DNA of 64,000 nucleotides from Candidatus Methanomethylicaceae archaeon (GCA_015660995.1 JACTUC010000004.1:54192-118191); one strand, 5' to 3'. Numbered from the stretch's first letter, positions 42,130-51,668 are shown. Notes: generated from the letters alone by a model not told the origin. Numbers and translations are program-made.

Positions 42130-42933
42130 TCAAGGATGATCTTCTCTGCCCTTGACTGCCTCTACCTCTAACCTGATCATTTCTATATGCACGAACCCCT
42201 CGCCATTGATGGGACGAAGTATCAGGTAAGCATCGGCAACCTCCTCAACGAACTGATCGCGCTGCCATTCTGGTACCCTTTGTGTATAAGGGAGCCACGT
42301 CGTTCTGATCCAAGCCAAGAGCCCCTCCTTCCCATTATGGATCATATCCTTCTCGATCAGTTCAACACGCTTGGCATCAAGCCCCACTTCTTTGAGCCAG
42401 CTGCTGTACTGCTTTGGTCCATAGAAGCCGTAAGGAAAAGTGAAGTTCGTGAAATACTTCCTCCACTTTTCTCGCTTTATAACACCCTCCATTACCTTCA
42501 GAACCTCTTCTGCATTCCCTTTTCCTCCCATCTGGAGCAGAATCCTCCCTTGAGGCTTCAGGCTCCTCCTTATGCCCATCAGGACGGGCTTATGGTCAAT
42601 GACCCAGTGAAGCGTCGCGTTAGAGAAGACTACATCAAAATCCTCATCAAAGGATAACTTTCTAGCATCCATGATCTCGAAGCTGAGGTTAGAAAATTTA
42701 TCTCTAGGGAAATTGTCCTTGGCGAAGCGAACCATATCCTCGGAGCTGTCTATCCCGACAATCGAGCCATGCACCAACAGACTTGCAATCTCAGCCGTCA
42801 CCTTACCGTCACCCGAGCCTATATCCAAGACCTGCTCGTTCCCCCTGAGTTTCAGTTTCTCGAGAAGTTCCCTTGCCCACTTTTGCTGCTCTGAGGAGCT
42901 CCTGCTGTAATCCCTCACGTCCCATTTGTACAT
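42130..42933 (-). CDS. Class I SAM methyltransferase (Tam-like)
   Basis: 267 residues. SAM motif I VLDIGSGDGKVTAEIA, motif II GIDSSEDMV, motif IV FDVVFSNATLHWV and the post-motif LKPQGRILLQMGG. The order and the HWV-x-D motif resemble trans-aconitate 2-methyltransferase and related small-molecule methyltransferases. The substrate is unknown. Convergent with the NRAMP gene. Confidence 0.82.
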   Translation of the reverse strand: MYKWDVRDYSRSSSEQQKWARELLEKLKLRGNEQVLDIGSGDGKVTAEIASLLVHGSIVGIDSSEDMVRFAKDNFPRDKFSNLSFEIMDARKLSFDEDFDVVFSNATLHWVIDHKPVLMGIRRSLKPQGRILLQMGGKGNAEEVLKVMEGVIKREKWRKYFTNFTFPYGFYGPKQYSSWLKEVGLDAKRVELIEKDMIHNGKEGLLAWIRTTWLPYTQRVPEWQRDQFVEEVADAYLILRPINGEGFVHIEMIRLEVEAVKGREDHP

Positions 42934-42990
42934 TGAATGACCTTCATGCGCGGACTATGGCTCAATATGGAGTCTGATAAGCGAATACGT

Positions 42991-43000
42991 AATATATAAA
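42991..43000 (+). promoter_or_regulatory. TATA element of the MFS exporter
   Basis: AATATATAAA at 42991-43000 is about 30 bp before ATG 43027, implying a leader of only a few bases. Confidence 0.5.
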
Positions 43001-43026
43001 AAACTCCAAAGGTTTGTGAACACCTT

Positions 43027-44457
43027 ATGCAACGCAGCAATGTTATGCTTTTTGTGCTCATGCTCGGTACCCTAATGGGTGCTTTGGATAGCACAATTGT
43101 TATTCTGGCCTTCCCCACGATCACTCAGTCGCTGAACTCCAACCTTGTCGACACCATCTGGATCATACTAATCTATATGCTCGTAGTCGCTGTAATGACC
43201 ACTCCCATGGGGAGGATCGGCGACATTTATGGGAGAAGCCGCATGTTCAATGCAGGTTTCGCGATATTCACAATTGGCTCCCTCTTTTGTGGGTTCTCTC
43301 CCAACGTCTACATGCTTATACTCTTCAGGGCGGTGCAAGCCTTAGGTGGCTCTCTGGTGCAGGCCAATAGCGGAGCTATAGTTGCGGACATCTTCCCGCC
43401 CAATGCAAGGGGAAAAGCTTTTGGCTTTATATCTTTAGGCTTCACCTCAGGTGCAATGCTGGGCATTATCTTAGGTGGGGTGATTACCACCTTTGTCGGC
43501 TGGCAATACATATTTTTCATCAATGTCCCAATAGGGATGATCGCTATATTCATAGGTCTGCGATACCTCAGCGACGTCAACAGGGTAAAGACCAAGATCG
43601 ATCTATCTGGCACAATTCTATTGGCAGTAGCCCTCTCCCTTATTTCGTTCGGAGCAATAGACTACGCTACCATTGGCCTGGACATATTGAATATCGCGCT
43701 TTTCATTATAGGCATTGCTCTTATCCCAGCCTTCGTCTTCGTCGAGAGGAAAGTTGCAAGCCCCATGGTGGACTTCTCAGCTTTCAGCAATTCTGTGTTG
43801 CGTAACTCCATTCTCGCCGCATTCTTCCAGAACCTTGGCTATCTTGCAGTGGTATTCCTCTTGACCATGTATCTTCAGGGAGTAAGGGGGCTATCACCAC
43901 TCTATGCATCACTGCTGCTTATTCCAGGTTACATCATGGGTAGCCTATTCGGGCCATTCATGGGCAGGCTCTCGGACAAGTATGGAGCGCGCATCCTTGC
44001 AACTGCAGGAATCGTGGTGACAGCCGTCGCGATAATAGTGTACCTTGGCCTCAGGATTGACACCCCGTTATACTTTGTTATTATCGGATCAGCGATTGCA
44101 GGCTTTGGCACTTCCATGTTCTTCCCTGCCAACAACAGCGCGGTAATGGCCTACGCGAGGTCAGGTTCCTACGGAAGCATCTCTGGCCTGCTTAGGACCG
44201 TACAGAACATAGGTCTCCTCGGCAGCTTTGTACTTACAATCTCCGTAGCCGCTGCATCCATTCCAAGGGAGGTTGCCTTCGAAGTATTCGTCGGTACGAA
44301 GTACCTGGTCGGGGGCGTTGCCAGCGAATTTATAGTCGGAATTGATTCTGCCCTTTATGTCTCGCTTGCGTTACTCGCAATAGCTGCAATAATGTCTTTG
44401 ACGCGCGGGAAGGAAGTTAGATTAGGGCAATCTACCCCCATTGCGGATCCATCCTGA
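43027..44457 (+). CDS. MFS transporter, DHA2 (EmrB/QacA-like) drug:H+ antiporter
   Basis: 476 residues with about 14 hydrophobic helices. Motif D1/A: LMGALDSTIVILAFPTI in helix 1, the MFS loop GRIGDIYGRSRMF between helices 2 and 3, and motif C GFTSGAMLGIILGGVI in helix 5. These mark the 14-helix DHA2 group, which exports toxic organic compounds. The substrate cannot be assigned. It stands alone behind its own promoter. Confidence 0.9.
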   Translation: MQRSNVMLFVLMLGTLMGALDSTIVILAFPTITQSLNSNLVDTIWIILIYMLVVAVMTTPMGRIGDIYGRSRMFNAGFAIFTIGSLFCGFSPNVYMLILFRAVQALGGSLVQANSGAIVADIFPPNARGKAFGFISLGFTSGAMLGIILGGVITTFVGWQYIFFINVPIGMIAIFIGLRYLSDVNRVKTKIDLSGTILLAVALSLISFGAIDYATIGLDILNIALFIIGIALIPAFVFVERKVASPMVDFSAFSNSVLRNSILAAFFQNLGYLAVVFLLTMYLQGVRGLSPLYASLLLIPGYIMGSLFGPFMGRLSDKYGARILATAGIVVTAVAIIVYLGLRIDTPLYFVIIGSAIAGFGTSMFFPANNSAVMAYARSGSYGSISGLLRTVQNIGLLGSFVLTISVAAASIPREVAFEVFVGTKYLVGGVASEFIVGIDSALYVSLALLAIAAIMSLTRGKEVRLGQSTPIADPS

Positions 44458-44557
44458 GCCTAGTTCAGCCTACAAAAAAATGAGGATTGGGATGATGATG
44501 AAATATGCAAGTTTATAATCTTGAATTGGACGTTTATCCTCAAAGGAGGTTGTTACA

Positions 44558-44857
44558 ATGTCTGAACATCCATTGAAGGTTTATGAGAGACTCGATCCAG
44601 CACTGCTAAAACTCGTAAAGGAGAACGGCGATTTCGCTTTTTCTGGCAATGCCCTGCCCAAGAAGTTCAAGTACTTGATGGTTATGGCCATCGATGCAGT
44701 CCATGGGGCCCCACAAGGCGTTAAGGCAAACGCGGTCGCCGCAATGCAGGCTGGCGCCACAAAGGAAGAGATTATGGAAACGCTTAGGATTCTACAGTAC
44801 GTCTCCGGGGCTGGAGTCGTATATGTAACCGCCCATGCGCTCGAGAACGTTTTCTAA
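44558..44857 (+). CDS. Carboxymuconolactone decarboxylase/AhpD-like protein lacking the CxxC
   Basis: 99 residues with the CMD-domain helical pattern (KFKYLMVMAIDAVHGAPQGVKANAVAAMQAGATKEEIMETLRILQYVSGAG). Family members usually carry a redox CxxC before the HxxxA segment; here HGAPQGVKAN has no cysteine, so peroxidase-type thiol chemistry is unlikely. AAAGGAGG (44540-44547) precedes ATG 44558. Relatives without cysteines may act as lactone decarboxylases; not known for this one. Confidence 0.82.
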   Translation: MSEHPLKVYERLDPALLKLVKENGDFAFSGNALPKKFKYLMVMAIDAVHGAPQGVKANAVAAMQAGATKEEIMETLRILQYVSGAGVVYVTAHALENVF

Positions 44858-44960
44858 TTTTGTCATATCTCTTCTCACTTTTTTTATAGATGAGCACTTT
44901 GACAATATCTTGAATACCCTTTTTAGTCTAAACAGCTATTTTTATCATTGAGTGACCTTG

Positions 44961-45410
44961 ATGTATCCTCTTATACTGGTGGGTGTAGATGGATCAAAGT
45001 ACGCTGAGCAAGCGCTCGAAGCCGCGACCGAGATGGCGAGGCTCCATGGCTCGAAGCTCATAATTGCGACAGTCTTTTCATTTCCCCAGAGCTTAGGAGA
45101 CATCCTAGACACTGCCCCTCCAATGCCGAACGATGTAGCCGTGCAATTGAAAGATATGCTCGAAAAATACCAGAAACAGGCATTCTCTTCCGGGGTCAAG
45201 GATGTAGAAATTAAAATCCTCTCCACGTTCACCCCCCTCATGAGCGTTGGAGCAACCCTCGTGATCGAAGCGGAGAAGATGAACGTTTCTGTCATTGTCG
45301 TCGGCACGAGGGGTATAACGGGTATAAAGAGAACATTGTTGGGCAGCGTCGCAGATTATGTCGTGAGAAATGCGCATTGCGATGTCTTCGTCGTCCGACG
45401 CGGCACGTGA
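44961..45410 (+). CDS. Universal stress protein (UspA family)
   Basis: 149 residues. ATP-binding UspA signature: ILVGVDGSKYAEQALEAA at the start and GTRGITGIKRTLLGSVADYV (G-2x-G-9x-G-S) near the end. A single-domain Usp, probably ATP-binding and dimeric; its physiological role is not evident from the neighbours. Confidence 0.92.
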   Translation: MYPLILVGVDGSKYAEQALEAATEMARLHGSKLIIATVFSFPQSLGDILDTAPPMPNDVAVQLKDMLEKYQKQAFSSGVKDVEIKILSTFTPLMSVGATLVIEAEKMNVSVIVVGTRGITGIKRTLLGSVADYVVRNAHCDVFVVRRGT

Positions 45411-45423
45411 AGAAACGCCCTAT

Positions 45424-47322
45424 TCACTCTCTCTCCACAAGAGGGAACCTGCCCGGATCTATATAGTCGCCAAACTCACTCTTCGCCCTGAGCAGCCTCT
45501 CCCTCTGCTGGCGAAAGAGCTCATAGATCTCTGATGGCGGATCCCTGAGCGCGGAGTATGCCTTCTCAACCCTCTCAAGCTTCGCCAGATTCTCTGGTAC
45601 CCTGATTCTAAACTGCGCTGAATATGAATCGCTTGAATACTCGCTGAAAAGAACACCCCTGAAAAGGGCCTTGAGGTCCTGATACAGGGGAATCCGGCCG
45701 GTCGGCGTAACCACGAAGCCCACATCCCCGTGGACGCGAAGCTCCATCCACTTCAGCCATACCCTCTTGTCGTTTTTCCCATTTAGGAACTTGCCATCCC
45801 TCCCCCTCAGGAAGTAATTGACGCCGAATATTGTGGGTGGCTCTTTCAAACCCTTACCAAATTCAAGGTTGTCGCGAACATAGCTGCTGATAGGTATGGA
45901 CAGAAAATCGAGGTTAGACATAGGGTTGAGCTCCCTGATGCCTTCAGCCCCCAGCGTTGCGGCCGTCGTTTCCGACTCGAGAGAAGCCCCGATAGTTACG
46001 ATTCCGTGCACCCACCCGAAGGATTCCTGCACCGGGACGGAAGTGTCTGAGTCCCTGCCCCCGTACATTATCCCTCCGATCCTCACCCCCTCGGGGCTGT
46101 CGAACCCTGGGTCCACATTCCTGAAGCAGTCTAGGGCTACATTGAACCTAGCGTTGGGATGTGAGATTGGAACCTCAATGCCCGACTTGTCCCTCTTGCC
46201 AGGCCACCACTCACCCGAGTAGTTCCTACCTACCTGAGGTACCGGGCCATCCGCGCCGCTCCAGTACAAGCCCCCCCCGGGGGTTACCAAAACATTCGAG
46301 AATATGATGTCCCCTGGCTTGTGCAGGACCTCCCACTGTGTGGGATCATCCTTCGAGTTAATTCCCTGGATGATACCAAAGATCCCCTTCTCTATGTTGA
46401 CCGCATAGATCGATCCACTGCGTTTCCTGAGGAAAGCTATGTCATCTCCCACGATCGTCTCGCCTTCCACCATAGCTGTCGATGTCTTCCCGCACATGGA
46501 TGGAAAAGCGCCGGTGAAGTAGGTCCACCTGCCATCGGGACCATGAACCGCCATTATGAGCATATGCTCGTTGAGCCAGCCCTCATTCGAAGCCCTCCTT
46601 ATTCCCAGTCGCATACCGAGCTTCTTCAGGCCGATCGTATTACCGCCATATTGCGTGTTCACGCTGAAGACCGTCTCTCCCTCAAGATCAATGTAGACCT
46701 TCCGATTCTCAACGTTCTTGCTTGTCATATTCCTCGAGAGCTCTCCCTCTGAATGGACAAACTTGAATGGCTGCGCCCTATCCCCTTGGCGGATGAGCTC
46801 CTCGTACCCCTGCCGATAGAGGATATTCTCGCTATGAATGACATAGCTCGAATCGGTTATCTGAACGCAGGGTATGGCGAACTCCGAATTCAGCGGACCT
46901 AGGCAGTAGAATGCGACGAACATCTCCCGCTTGCCCATTATGTTCTTGAGTAGCTCCCTCATCTCCGCGAGACATGGTTCCCTCCCGCAGACACGGATTC
47001 CCATCCCAAAGTCCGCATTATCCGATATCAGAATCTTCGTGTGCTCCCTGTCGCGCCCCTGGTCGTCATAGCTATCGAAGTGGTTCGTATGCCCCACAAT
47101 CGCTAAGGGTGTCTCCTCGCCTTCACTGATGGCTGATTTTTTCATGTAATCTAAGTCCTCTTCCGTGCCGACCGAGACGTAGACTCTGGCGGGATCACAG
47201 AGCTTCACGTATTCAGCAATAAATCCGATTACCGAGGTATTGCTAATCCTTGAAAGCCTGTCGTAGCCACTTATGCTGAGCCGGGGCTTCAGAAAGTCAA
47301 GTGACTTCTCCCAAGCAGCCAT
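45424..47322 (-). CDS. pckG: Phosphoenolpyruvate carboxykinase (GTP)
   Basis: 632 residues, full length for the GTP-dependent family. Kinase P-loop MCGKTST (276-282) in FPSMCGKTSTAM, the metal-binding DDIAFLR segment and substrate loop YGGNTIGLKKLGMRLGIR. It interconverts oxaloacetate + GTP and PEP + CO2 + GDP, linking the C4 pool with gluconeogenesis. With the Re-citrate synthase-like gene and glycerate kinase it outlines central carbon flow at the PEP-pyruvate-oxaloacetate node. Confidence 0.96.
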   Translation of the reverse strand: MAAWEKSLDFLKPRLSISGYDRLSRISNTSVIGFIAEYVKLCDPARVYVSVGTEEDLDYMKKSAISEGEETPLAIVGHTNHFDSYDDQGRDREHTKILISDNADFGMGIRVCGREPCLAEMRELLKNIMGKREMFVAFYCLGPLNSEFAIPCVQITDSSYVIHSENILYRQGYEELIRQGDRAQPFKFVHSEGELSRNMTSKNVENRKVYIDLEGETVFSVNTQYGGNTIGLKKLGMRLGIRRASNEGWLNEHMLIMAVHGPDGRWTYFTGAFPSMCGKTSTAMVEGETIVGDDIAFLRKRSGSIYAVNIEKGIFGIIQGINSKDDPTQWEVLHKPGDIIFSNVLVTPGGGLYWSGADGPVPQVGRNYSGEWWPGKRDKSGIEVPISHPNARFNVALDCFRNVDPGFDSPEGVRIGGIMYGGRDSDTSVPVQESFGWVHGIVTIGASLESETTAATLGAEGIRELNPMSNLDFLSIPISSYVRDNLEFGKGLKEPPTIFGVNYFLRGRDGKFLNGKNDKRVWLKWMELRVHGDVGFVVTPTGRIPLYQDLKALFRGVLFSEYSSDSYSAQFRIRVPENLAKLERVEKAYSALRDPPSEIYELFRQQRERLLRAKSEFGDYIDPGRFPLVERE

Positions 47323-47348
47323 ATTTTATCCCAGCGACCATAAGCAAC

Positions 47349-48140
47349 CTAAAACTCGAACTTGTCCAAGATCTTGCTTTCATTCTCTCCCGTTATCTCA
47401 GCGACCACATGGAAGTATTCCTTAAGCCCCGAGTTGTGGATCCTCGGTTTCAGGAGATCGTCAATCTGGAAGATACCGGCTGAGTTGGACATCGTTATCT
47501 TGATAATTATAGGGTTCTCGACGCCAGCTAGGATTGTAACCTTCTCGATTGCAAGGGCTGAAACGCTGTGGATATCGAACCTCCCTGCTTGGAAAGGAAT
47601 CCTAGCTCTCCCCTTCTCCATGTCAAGGGCGTCGGCGATGCGCACTATTCCCGCTTCGACAGTAAGCGGCTTGTGGGGCTCCTCGTGGGTGACAATGGCA
47701 TGGAGTACTTCCGATAGGATGATGGCACCCTCTCCTTCGGTGTAAATTCCCTGTAGGTACTTCTCGACGAACTCTTTTGCAATCAAAACGCTGAACAACT
47801 CATGGCTTTCCCTCATAACCACCATGCCTATGTCGTGGAAGATAGAGCCTAAAACCACCACAACCTCTGCATCCTCGTTCTTCATCTTGTAATCTTTGAC
47901 AATGCTCGGAATGACGCCATTAGCGACTAACATCCTAAGCAGCTTGAGCGCGATGTTCGCGACTATTTTCACATGCGCTGGGCCATGGTCGTTATAACCC
48001 ATCCTGTCTATCGCCATCACATTCGCGCATTTCCAAAAAGTGTTCAACTTTACGTCCTTTACGATCTTGTCGATGATGTGCTCAAGTTTCTTATTGCCCT
48101 GAGTGGGTATGTTGAAAGGGTATGATATTGGCATCATCAT
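47349..48140 (-). CDS. HD-domain phosphohydrolase
   Basis: 263 residues. Metal-binding HD motifs: H in NDHGPAHVKIV, HD in GSIFHDIGMV, and later His/Asp in HAIVTHEEPHK and RIADALDMEKGR. Archaeal HD proteins of this class act on nucleotides or RNA 2',3'-cyclic ends; the substrate here is unknown. It lies 27 bp upstream of pckG on the same strand and is probably cotranscribed. Confidence 0.82.
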   Translation of the reverse strand: MMMPISYPFNIPTQGNKKLEHIIDKIVKDVKLNTFWKCANVMAIDRMGYNDHGPAHVKIVANIALKLLRMLVANGVIPSIVKDYKMKNEDAEVVVVLGSIFHDIGMVVMRESHELFSVLIAKEFVEKYLQGIYTEGEGAIILSEVLHAIVTHEEPHKPLTVEAGIVRIADALDMEKGRARIPFQAGRFDIHSVSALAIEKVTILAGVENPIIIKITMSNSAGIFQIDDLLKPRIHNSGLKEYFHVVAEITGENESKILDKFEF

Positions 48141-48428
48141 ATCTCCAACTCTACCCTTGGCTTCAGAGGATTTAAATCATTAGATGTTCTTCGAAAGGTG
48201 GCTGAAAGCTGCCTCCTCGATACTACAATTCTCTCAAGCTTTTTGCTAAGAATATTCGGAAAATGGCAAATGCAAAACAATACACACAATTAAATAAAAG
48301 GCTCGATCATTCTGCTGAACAAGAGAGTAGCCGAAGAGATAAAATTATCTACCCCATGACGGGTCGATTCGGGCAAAAACAATATAAATAATAATTATGC
48401 GCCGAAAAGGAATACCCGCTGAGCAACA
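48141..48428. promoter_or_regulatory. Divergent spacer between HD protein and coiled-coil gene
   Basis: No coding sequence recognised. On the minus strand AATGATTTAAATCC (48169-48182) is a TATA candidate for the HD/pckG unit. On the plus strand ACAATATAAATAAT (48378-48391) is one for the coiled-coil gene at 48429. Confidence 0.45.
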
Positions 48429-49070
48429 ATGACGACACCACCTGAGCCAACACCCGAAACCGCTAAAGTCCCGAAGAAAAAGACTAGATCCGAAAGAATT
48501 ACTAACCAGCAAGTTTGGGAAGAGATAAACAAGCTGAACAGCCAGATTGGAGCACTGAATAACCAAGATATCGTAAAATCTATCTCCGGGCTGGTCAGCA
48601 AAATGGATCAGCAATACCATCAATCCTCTTCCGAGATAGCGACGCTGAATACTCAGTTGGAGGCTCTAACTTCTCAAGAAACAGGAAAGGCAGTGACCGA
48701 CGCAATTAAAAAAATGGATGAACAGAATCGTCAAATTTGGTCGGAGATTGGCACACTCAACACACAAATCAACATTCTGAGCCAGATGGTTACTGCGAGC
48801 AGCCAGGATTCATCAAAAACACTCTCAGAGCTCCACGCAAAGCAGGACTCTCAGCAGAAGCTGATTGAAGATGAGTTCGCTAAAATAAGAACTGAAATGG
48901 ATCGAATTAACACCAAGATAATCACAGTCAACAGCAATATCTTGGGAATAAGAAATCAGCTAACAGCGGTTGGCGATAAAATGGACCAATCCAACAGCCA
49001 ATCAAAGGAATCAACAGAGCAAACTGGAAAGAAACCTGCCAGGAAATGGTGGGAATTCTGGAAAAGCTAG
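48429..49070 (+). CDS. Coiled-coil repeat protein with aromatic tail
   Basis: 213 residues. A Pro/Lys-rich N-terminus is followed by about 140 residues of heptad-rich helix with an internal repeat of roughly 42 residues: WEEINKLNSQIGALNNQ, then SSEIATLNTQLEALTSQ, then WSEIGTLNTQINILSQ. The extreme C-terminus is basic and Trp-rich (KKPARKWWEFWKS), suited to lie on a membrane or bind a partner. No signal peptide. I do not recognise a family; rich in Gln, Ser and Asn, unlike its neighbours. Confidence 0.6.
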   Translation: MTTPPEPTPETAKVPKKKTRSERITNQQVWEEINKLNSQIGALNNQDIVKSISGLVSKMDQQYHQSSSEIATLNTQLEALTSQETGKAVTDAIKKMDEQNRQIWSEIGTLNTQINILSQMVTASSQDSSKTLSELHAKQDSQQKLIEDEFAKIRTEMDRINTKIITVNSNILGIRNQLTAVGDKMDQSNSQSKESTEQTGKKPARKWWEFWKS

Positions 49071-49289
49071 CGCGGTTTAATCTTTGCTATTTCGGAGCTG
49101 TCAGCATCTGAAGCCTTCCTCATTCTTAACGACATAAATCCTCTTTAGCTTAAACTGTTCCATCGTCCTACCTTCCTTGATCTTATGTTCACGATGAATG
49201 AACGCAAGCATGAACACAGGAATGATTGGTCTCATCATTTCGACATATCAAGTTCTATTTTAAAAAAGATGACAGTGAAGCAATAGCCC

Positions 49290-50141
49290 CTAATTCAGCC
49301 GAAGAAGCTTCAGCGTCGTTTCCCATAAACGATCCTGCAACTGCTTGTCGTAGGATACCTCGATCGTGGTCGTTTCTTTCATCTTGGCGAAGCACTTCCC
49401 GGTCATGCCCTTGACCTTTTCAGACGAAGCGAGGTAAACCGAAGTCTCTGCGCCCTTCCTAGGGCTGCTTTGGAAGAGGCGCATCATGCCGAACCCTATC
49501 GCCGAAGCGCGGCTACCGCTGCCCTTCCCAAGATTTGTAGCCACGAAGCCTGGCATAACGGCATTCATTGTGACACCTGTGCCCTCAAGGTGCCTGGCCT
49601 GCGCATATGTCCAAAGCAATACCAGCAATTTCGCATTGGAATAGACCTTCATCCCGTTGTAGTTCTTCTCGCTCTGGAGACCATCGAAATTGATTACCCC
49701 ATTCTTTGCGAGCCCCGAACTAAGGTTGATAACCCTGGAGGGGGCGCTGGATTTGAGCATGGGCAGCAGCTTCTGAGTCAGGAGAAATGGTCCGAGGTAA
49801 TCAACTGCAAGTGTCCGCTCAAAGCCATCGACCGTGACTTGGCGGCTGTTGAAGACTGCCCCAGCGTTGTTGACCAGTACATCGAGCCTGCTGTATTTGC
49901 CGGCGAAATCCTTCACAAATTCCCCTATCGAACTCACTGATGAAACATCGCAGATCATCAATTCGACTGAATCATTCTTGGTGGTTTCCACAATTTCCTG
50001 CCTAGCCGCCTCACCGCGCTCCTTGCTTCGCACTGCCATCACCACTTTTCCGCCCATGCCCGCTAAGGCTAGCGCCGTCTCTTTCCCAATGCCAGAGTTG
50101 CTGCCGGTAACGATGCAGACCTTACCCTTCATGCTGTCCAT
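49290..50141 (-). CDS. Short-chain dehydrogenase/reductase
   Basis: 283 residues from ATG 50141. NAD(P)-binding TGSNSGIGKETALALA, NNAG motif (LDVLVNNAGAVF), catalytic Ser in NLSSG and Y-x-x-x-K in VYSNAKLLVLL. It resembles retinol-dehydrogenase-like SDRs (RDH11-14 type), with an Arg after the first strand (AVRSKERGE) suggesting NADPH. Substrate unknown. Single gene. Confidence 0.87.
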   Translation of the reverse strand: MDSMKGKVCIVTGSNSGIGKETALALAGMGGKVVMAVRSKERGEAARQEIVETTKNDSVELMICDVSSVSSIGEFVKDFAGKYSRLDVLVNNAGAVFNSRQVTVDGFERTLAVDYLGPFLLTQKLLPMLKSSAPSRVINLSSGLAKNGVINFDGLQSEKNYNGMKVYSNAKLLVLLWTYAQARHLEGTGVTMNAVMPGFVATNLGKGSGSRASAIGFGMMRLFQSSPRKGAETSVYLASSEKVKGMTGKCFAKMKETTTIEVSYDKQLQDRLWETTLKLLRLN

Positions 50142-50156
50142 ACAGTTAAGCTCCAA

Positions 50157-50467
50157 TGCTAATACAAATTCTGCGCTCGATTAAAGCTCTTACCGCCTTC
50201 ATCAGTTCTTATCCTCACACACATCCTTATGTGACAAGCATAAAAAAATTTGCTTGGTAACGAAGCAGAATTTGTCGTTGATTATTTTCATTGCGATGAT
50301 CATATAGTCAGATGCAAGTCTGAAATTGAATCGTGGCTTGATAAAAGACCCGAATTATGCTGGAAACTTTATAGGGAGGACTTTTCATGAAGCGGCTAGG
50401 GCAGAATTGAAGGAACCGATCACGATTCTTTTGACGAAGGCCCTAAAATCAGGAAGGAGGGAAGAAA
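50157..50467 (+). promoter_or_regulatory. Long leader region of the TRAM gene
   Basis: No gene assigned. The TATA-like ACTTTATAGGG (50368-50378) would start a transcript near 50400 with a leader of about 65 bases ending in GGAGG (50456-50460). A long leader suits an RNA-chaperone gene under temperature or autogenous control. A short open frame (50326-50538) crosses it but looks like a shadow. Confidence 0.4.
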
Positions 50468-50719
50468 TTGGGATACTATCACGGAGATCCGCGAAGATTC
50501 GGCGATCAAAACAGAGGTCCAGCCAACTTTGGTCCTAAGCCAGTAGAAGAGGGCAAGGAATACGAAGTGGACATCAAGGAAATCAGCAGGCGCGGCGAAG
50601 GCATAGCCAGAATTGAGGGCTTTGTTGTCTTCGTTCCAAACACAAAGGCTGGAGACCATGTCAAAGTAAGAGTCACTAAGGTCTCACCAAGATTTGCATC
50701 GGCTGAAATTGTTCAGTAA
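50468..50719 (+). CDS. TRAM-domain RNA-binding protein
   Basis: 83 residues from TTG 50468. A Gly/Arg/Asn-rich N-terminal tail (MGYYHGDPRRFGDQNRGP) is followed by a lone TRAM domain (VEEGKEYEVDIKEISRRGEGIARIEGFVVFVPNTKAGDHVKVRVTKV). Single-TRAM proteins act as archaeal cold-shock RNA chaperones, e.g. in methanogens. T-rich sequence at 50752-50768 likely terminates it. Confidence 0.9.
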   Translation: MGYYHGDPRRFGDQNRGPANFGPKPVEEGKEYEVDIKEISRRGEGIARIEGFVVFVPNTKAGDHVKVRVTKVSPRFASAEIVQ

Positions 50720-50751
50720 GAAAGAAGAGTAGTCTGCCGAACGACATCTCT

Positions 50752-50768
50752 TATTTTTTTTATTTTTT
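50752..50768 (+). terminator. T-rich terminator after TRAM gene
   Basis: A run of T broken by one A, 33 bp after the TRAM stop, is the usual archaeal intrinsic terminator signal. From here to 50984 I see no gene or strong structure. Confidence 0.5.
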
Positions 50769-50984
50769 CAAATCCTTTACAGCATTTAATCTAGGAGTGG
50801 CAAATCCGAAAGCTTTACAGTCATCAGTCTCATGTTTTAAAAAGTCTTGCCCGCATGAGTGAAGCGGTTTAATGCTCAAGTTGAAAATTTGGGCAAAATC
50901 GGTATTTATCTTCACTCACTCAGCTCAAAATACTTGACATTAGAAACACTATAATGCCAACGTGGAGATTAGCAACTTGATAGT

Positions 50985-51182
50985 CTATCCTTGTCTGCTC
51001 TTGACCATTTGGGCAGGCAGTGGATTTTCTATACAATTATGCTGAGAATGTTCTTCACTGGGAAGGCCGTAGTTGTCGATCTCGACCCACTCAGCCCCAC
51101 AGACTTCACAAACATAATGTCTCTTATTTCCGTGCTTGATCCCGTCCACATCCTCGCTACAGCATTCAGGACAGTAACTCAT
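50985..51182 (-). CDS. Small zinc-ribbon protein
   Basis: 65 residues from ATG 51182 (MSYCPECCSEDVDG). CPECC (Cys4, Cys7) and CEVCGAEW form a ribbon similar to that in the transposon zinc-ribbon gene, with an acidic C-terminal tail that also contains HSQHNC. Longer in-frame starts reach 51314 but add a basic, low-complexity stretch. Function unknown. Confidence 0.5.
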   Translation of the reverse strand: MSYCPECCSEDVDGIKHGNKRHYVCEVCGAEWVEIDNYGLPSEEHSQHNCIENPLPAQMVKSRQG

Positions 51183-51488
51183 CTTTTGCCCCAACCGCAT
51201 TTTCCACTGAGCTTGTGAGCATATAACCGCCCTGCCTATCGGCGACTTTGCGGAGCGTGCTTTTTCATTAGTTTGAGAGCGTATCTTTCTGCTTTTATTC
51301 AAAGCTTGGAACAACCAAACACAGTATAATTAGTTATTTTATTGCCTGTTAGCAATGAGTTCTTTTAGTTTTACACTGACCGCACTAATGTGAACCAATA
51401 ATTTCTTTTCCTGACTGAAATAAGAGGTGAATTTTCAATACTCTTTAATCCTTTCGCAACAGCATGATGCGTCCAGCCTGCTCTCTTG

Positions 51489-51668
51489 TCATCCACCCTT
51501 GACCTTCGCAAGGAGAGCAATGTTCTTGGCGCCCACGACTACCTTCTCGGTTAGCAGCACCTTGCTTCCATCAGGAAGTATCTCTACAGCCCAACAATTG
51601 TCGGGCACCACATATTCCTCTTCTTTTTCAAGAACTATCAACTCATGATTCGAAACACTTTTCAACAC
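51489..51668 (-). CDS. Small unknown protein overlapping the wHTH gene
   Basis: 59 residues. GTG 51668 lies five bases after GGAGG (in GGAGGTGAAAGTG), inside the last codons of the upstream gene. The product is beta-rich (ELIVLEKEEEYVVPDNCWAVEILPDGSKVLLTEKVVVGA), with no recognised motif. The strong ribosome-binding site and 26-bp overlap argue for translational coupling with the 278-aa protein. Confidence 0.55.
   Translation of the reverse strand: MLKSVSNHELIVLEKEEEYVVPDNCWAVEILPDGSKVLLTEKVVVGAKNIALLAKVKGG

Noticed and set aside
49101..49238. 45-codon minus-strand frame downstream of the SDR gene (MMRPIIPVF...)
   Set aside because: Somewhat protein-like with a basic centre, but too short, with no ribosome-binding site or family match; left unannotated.
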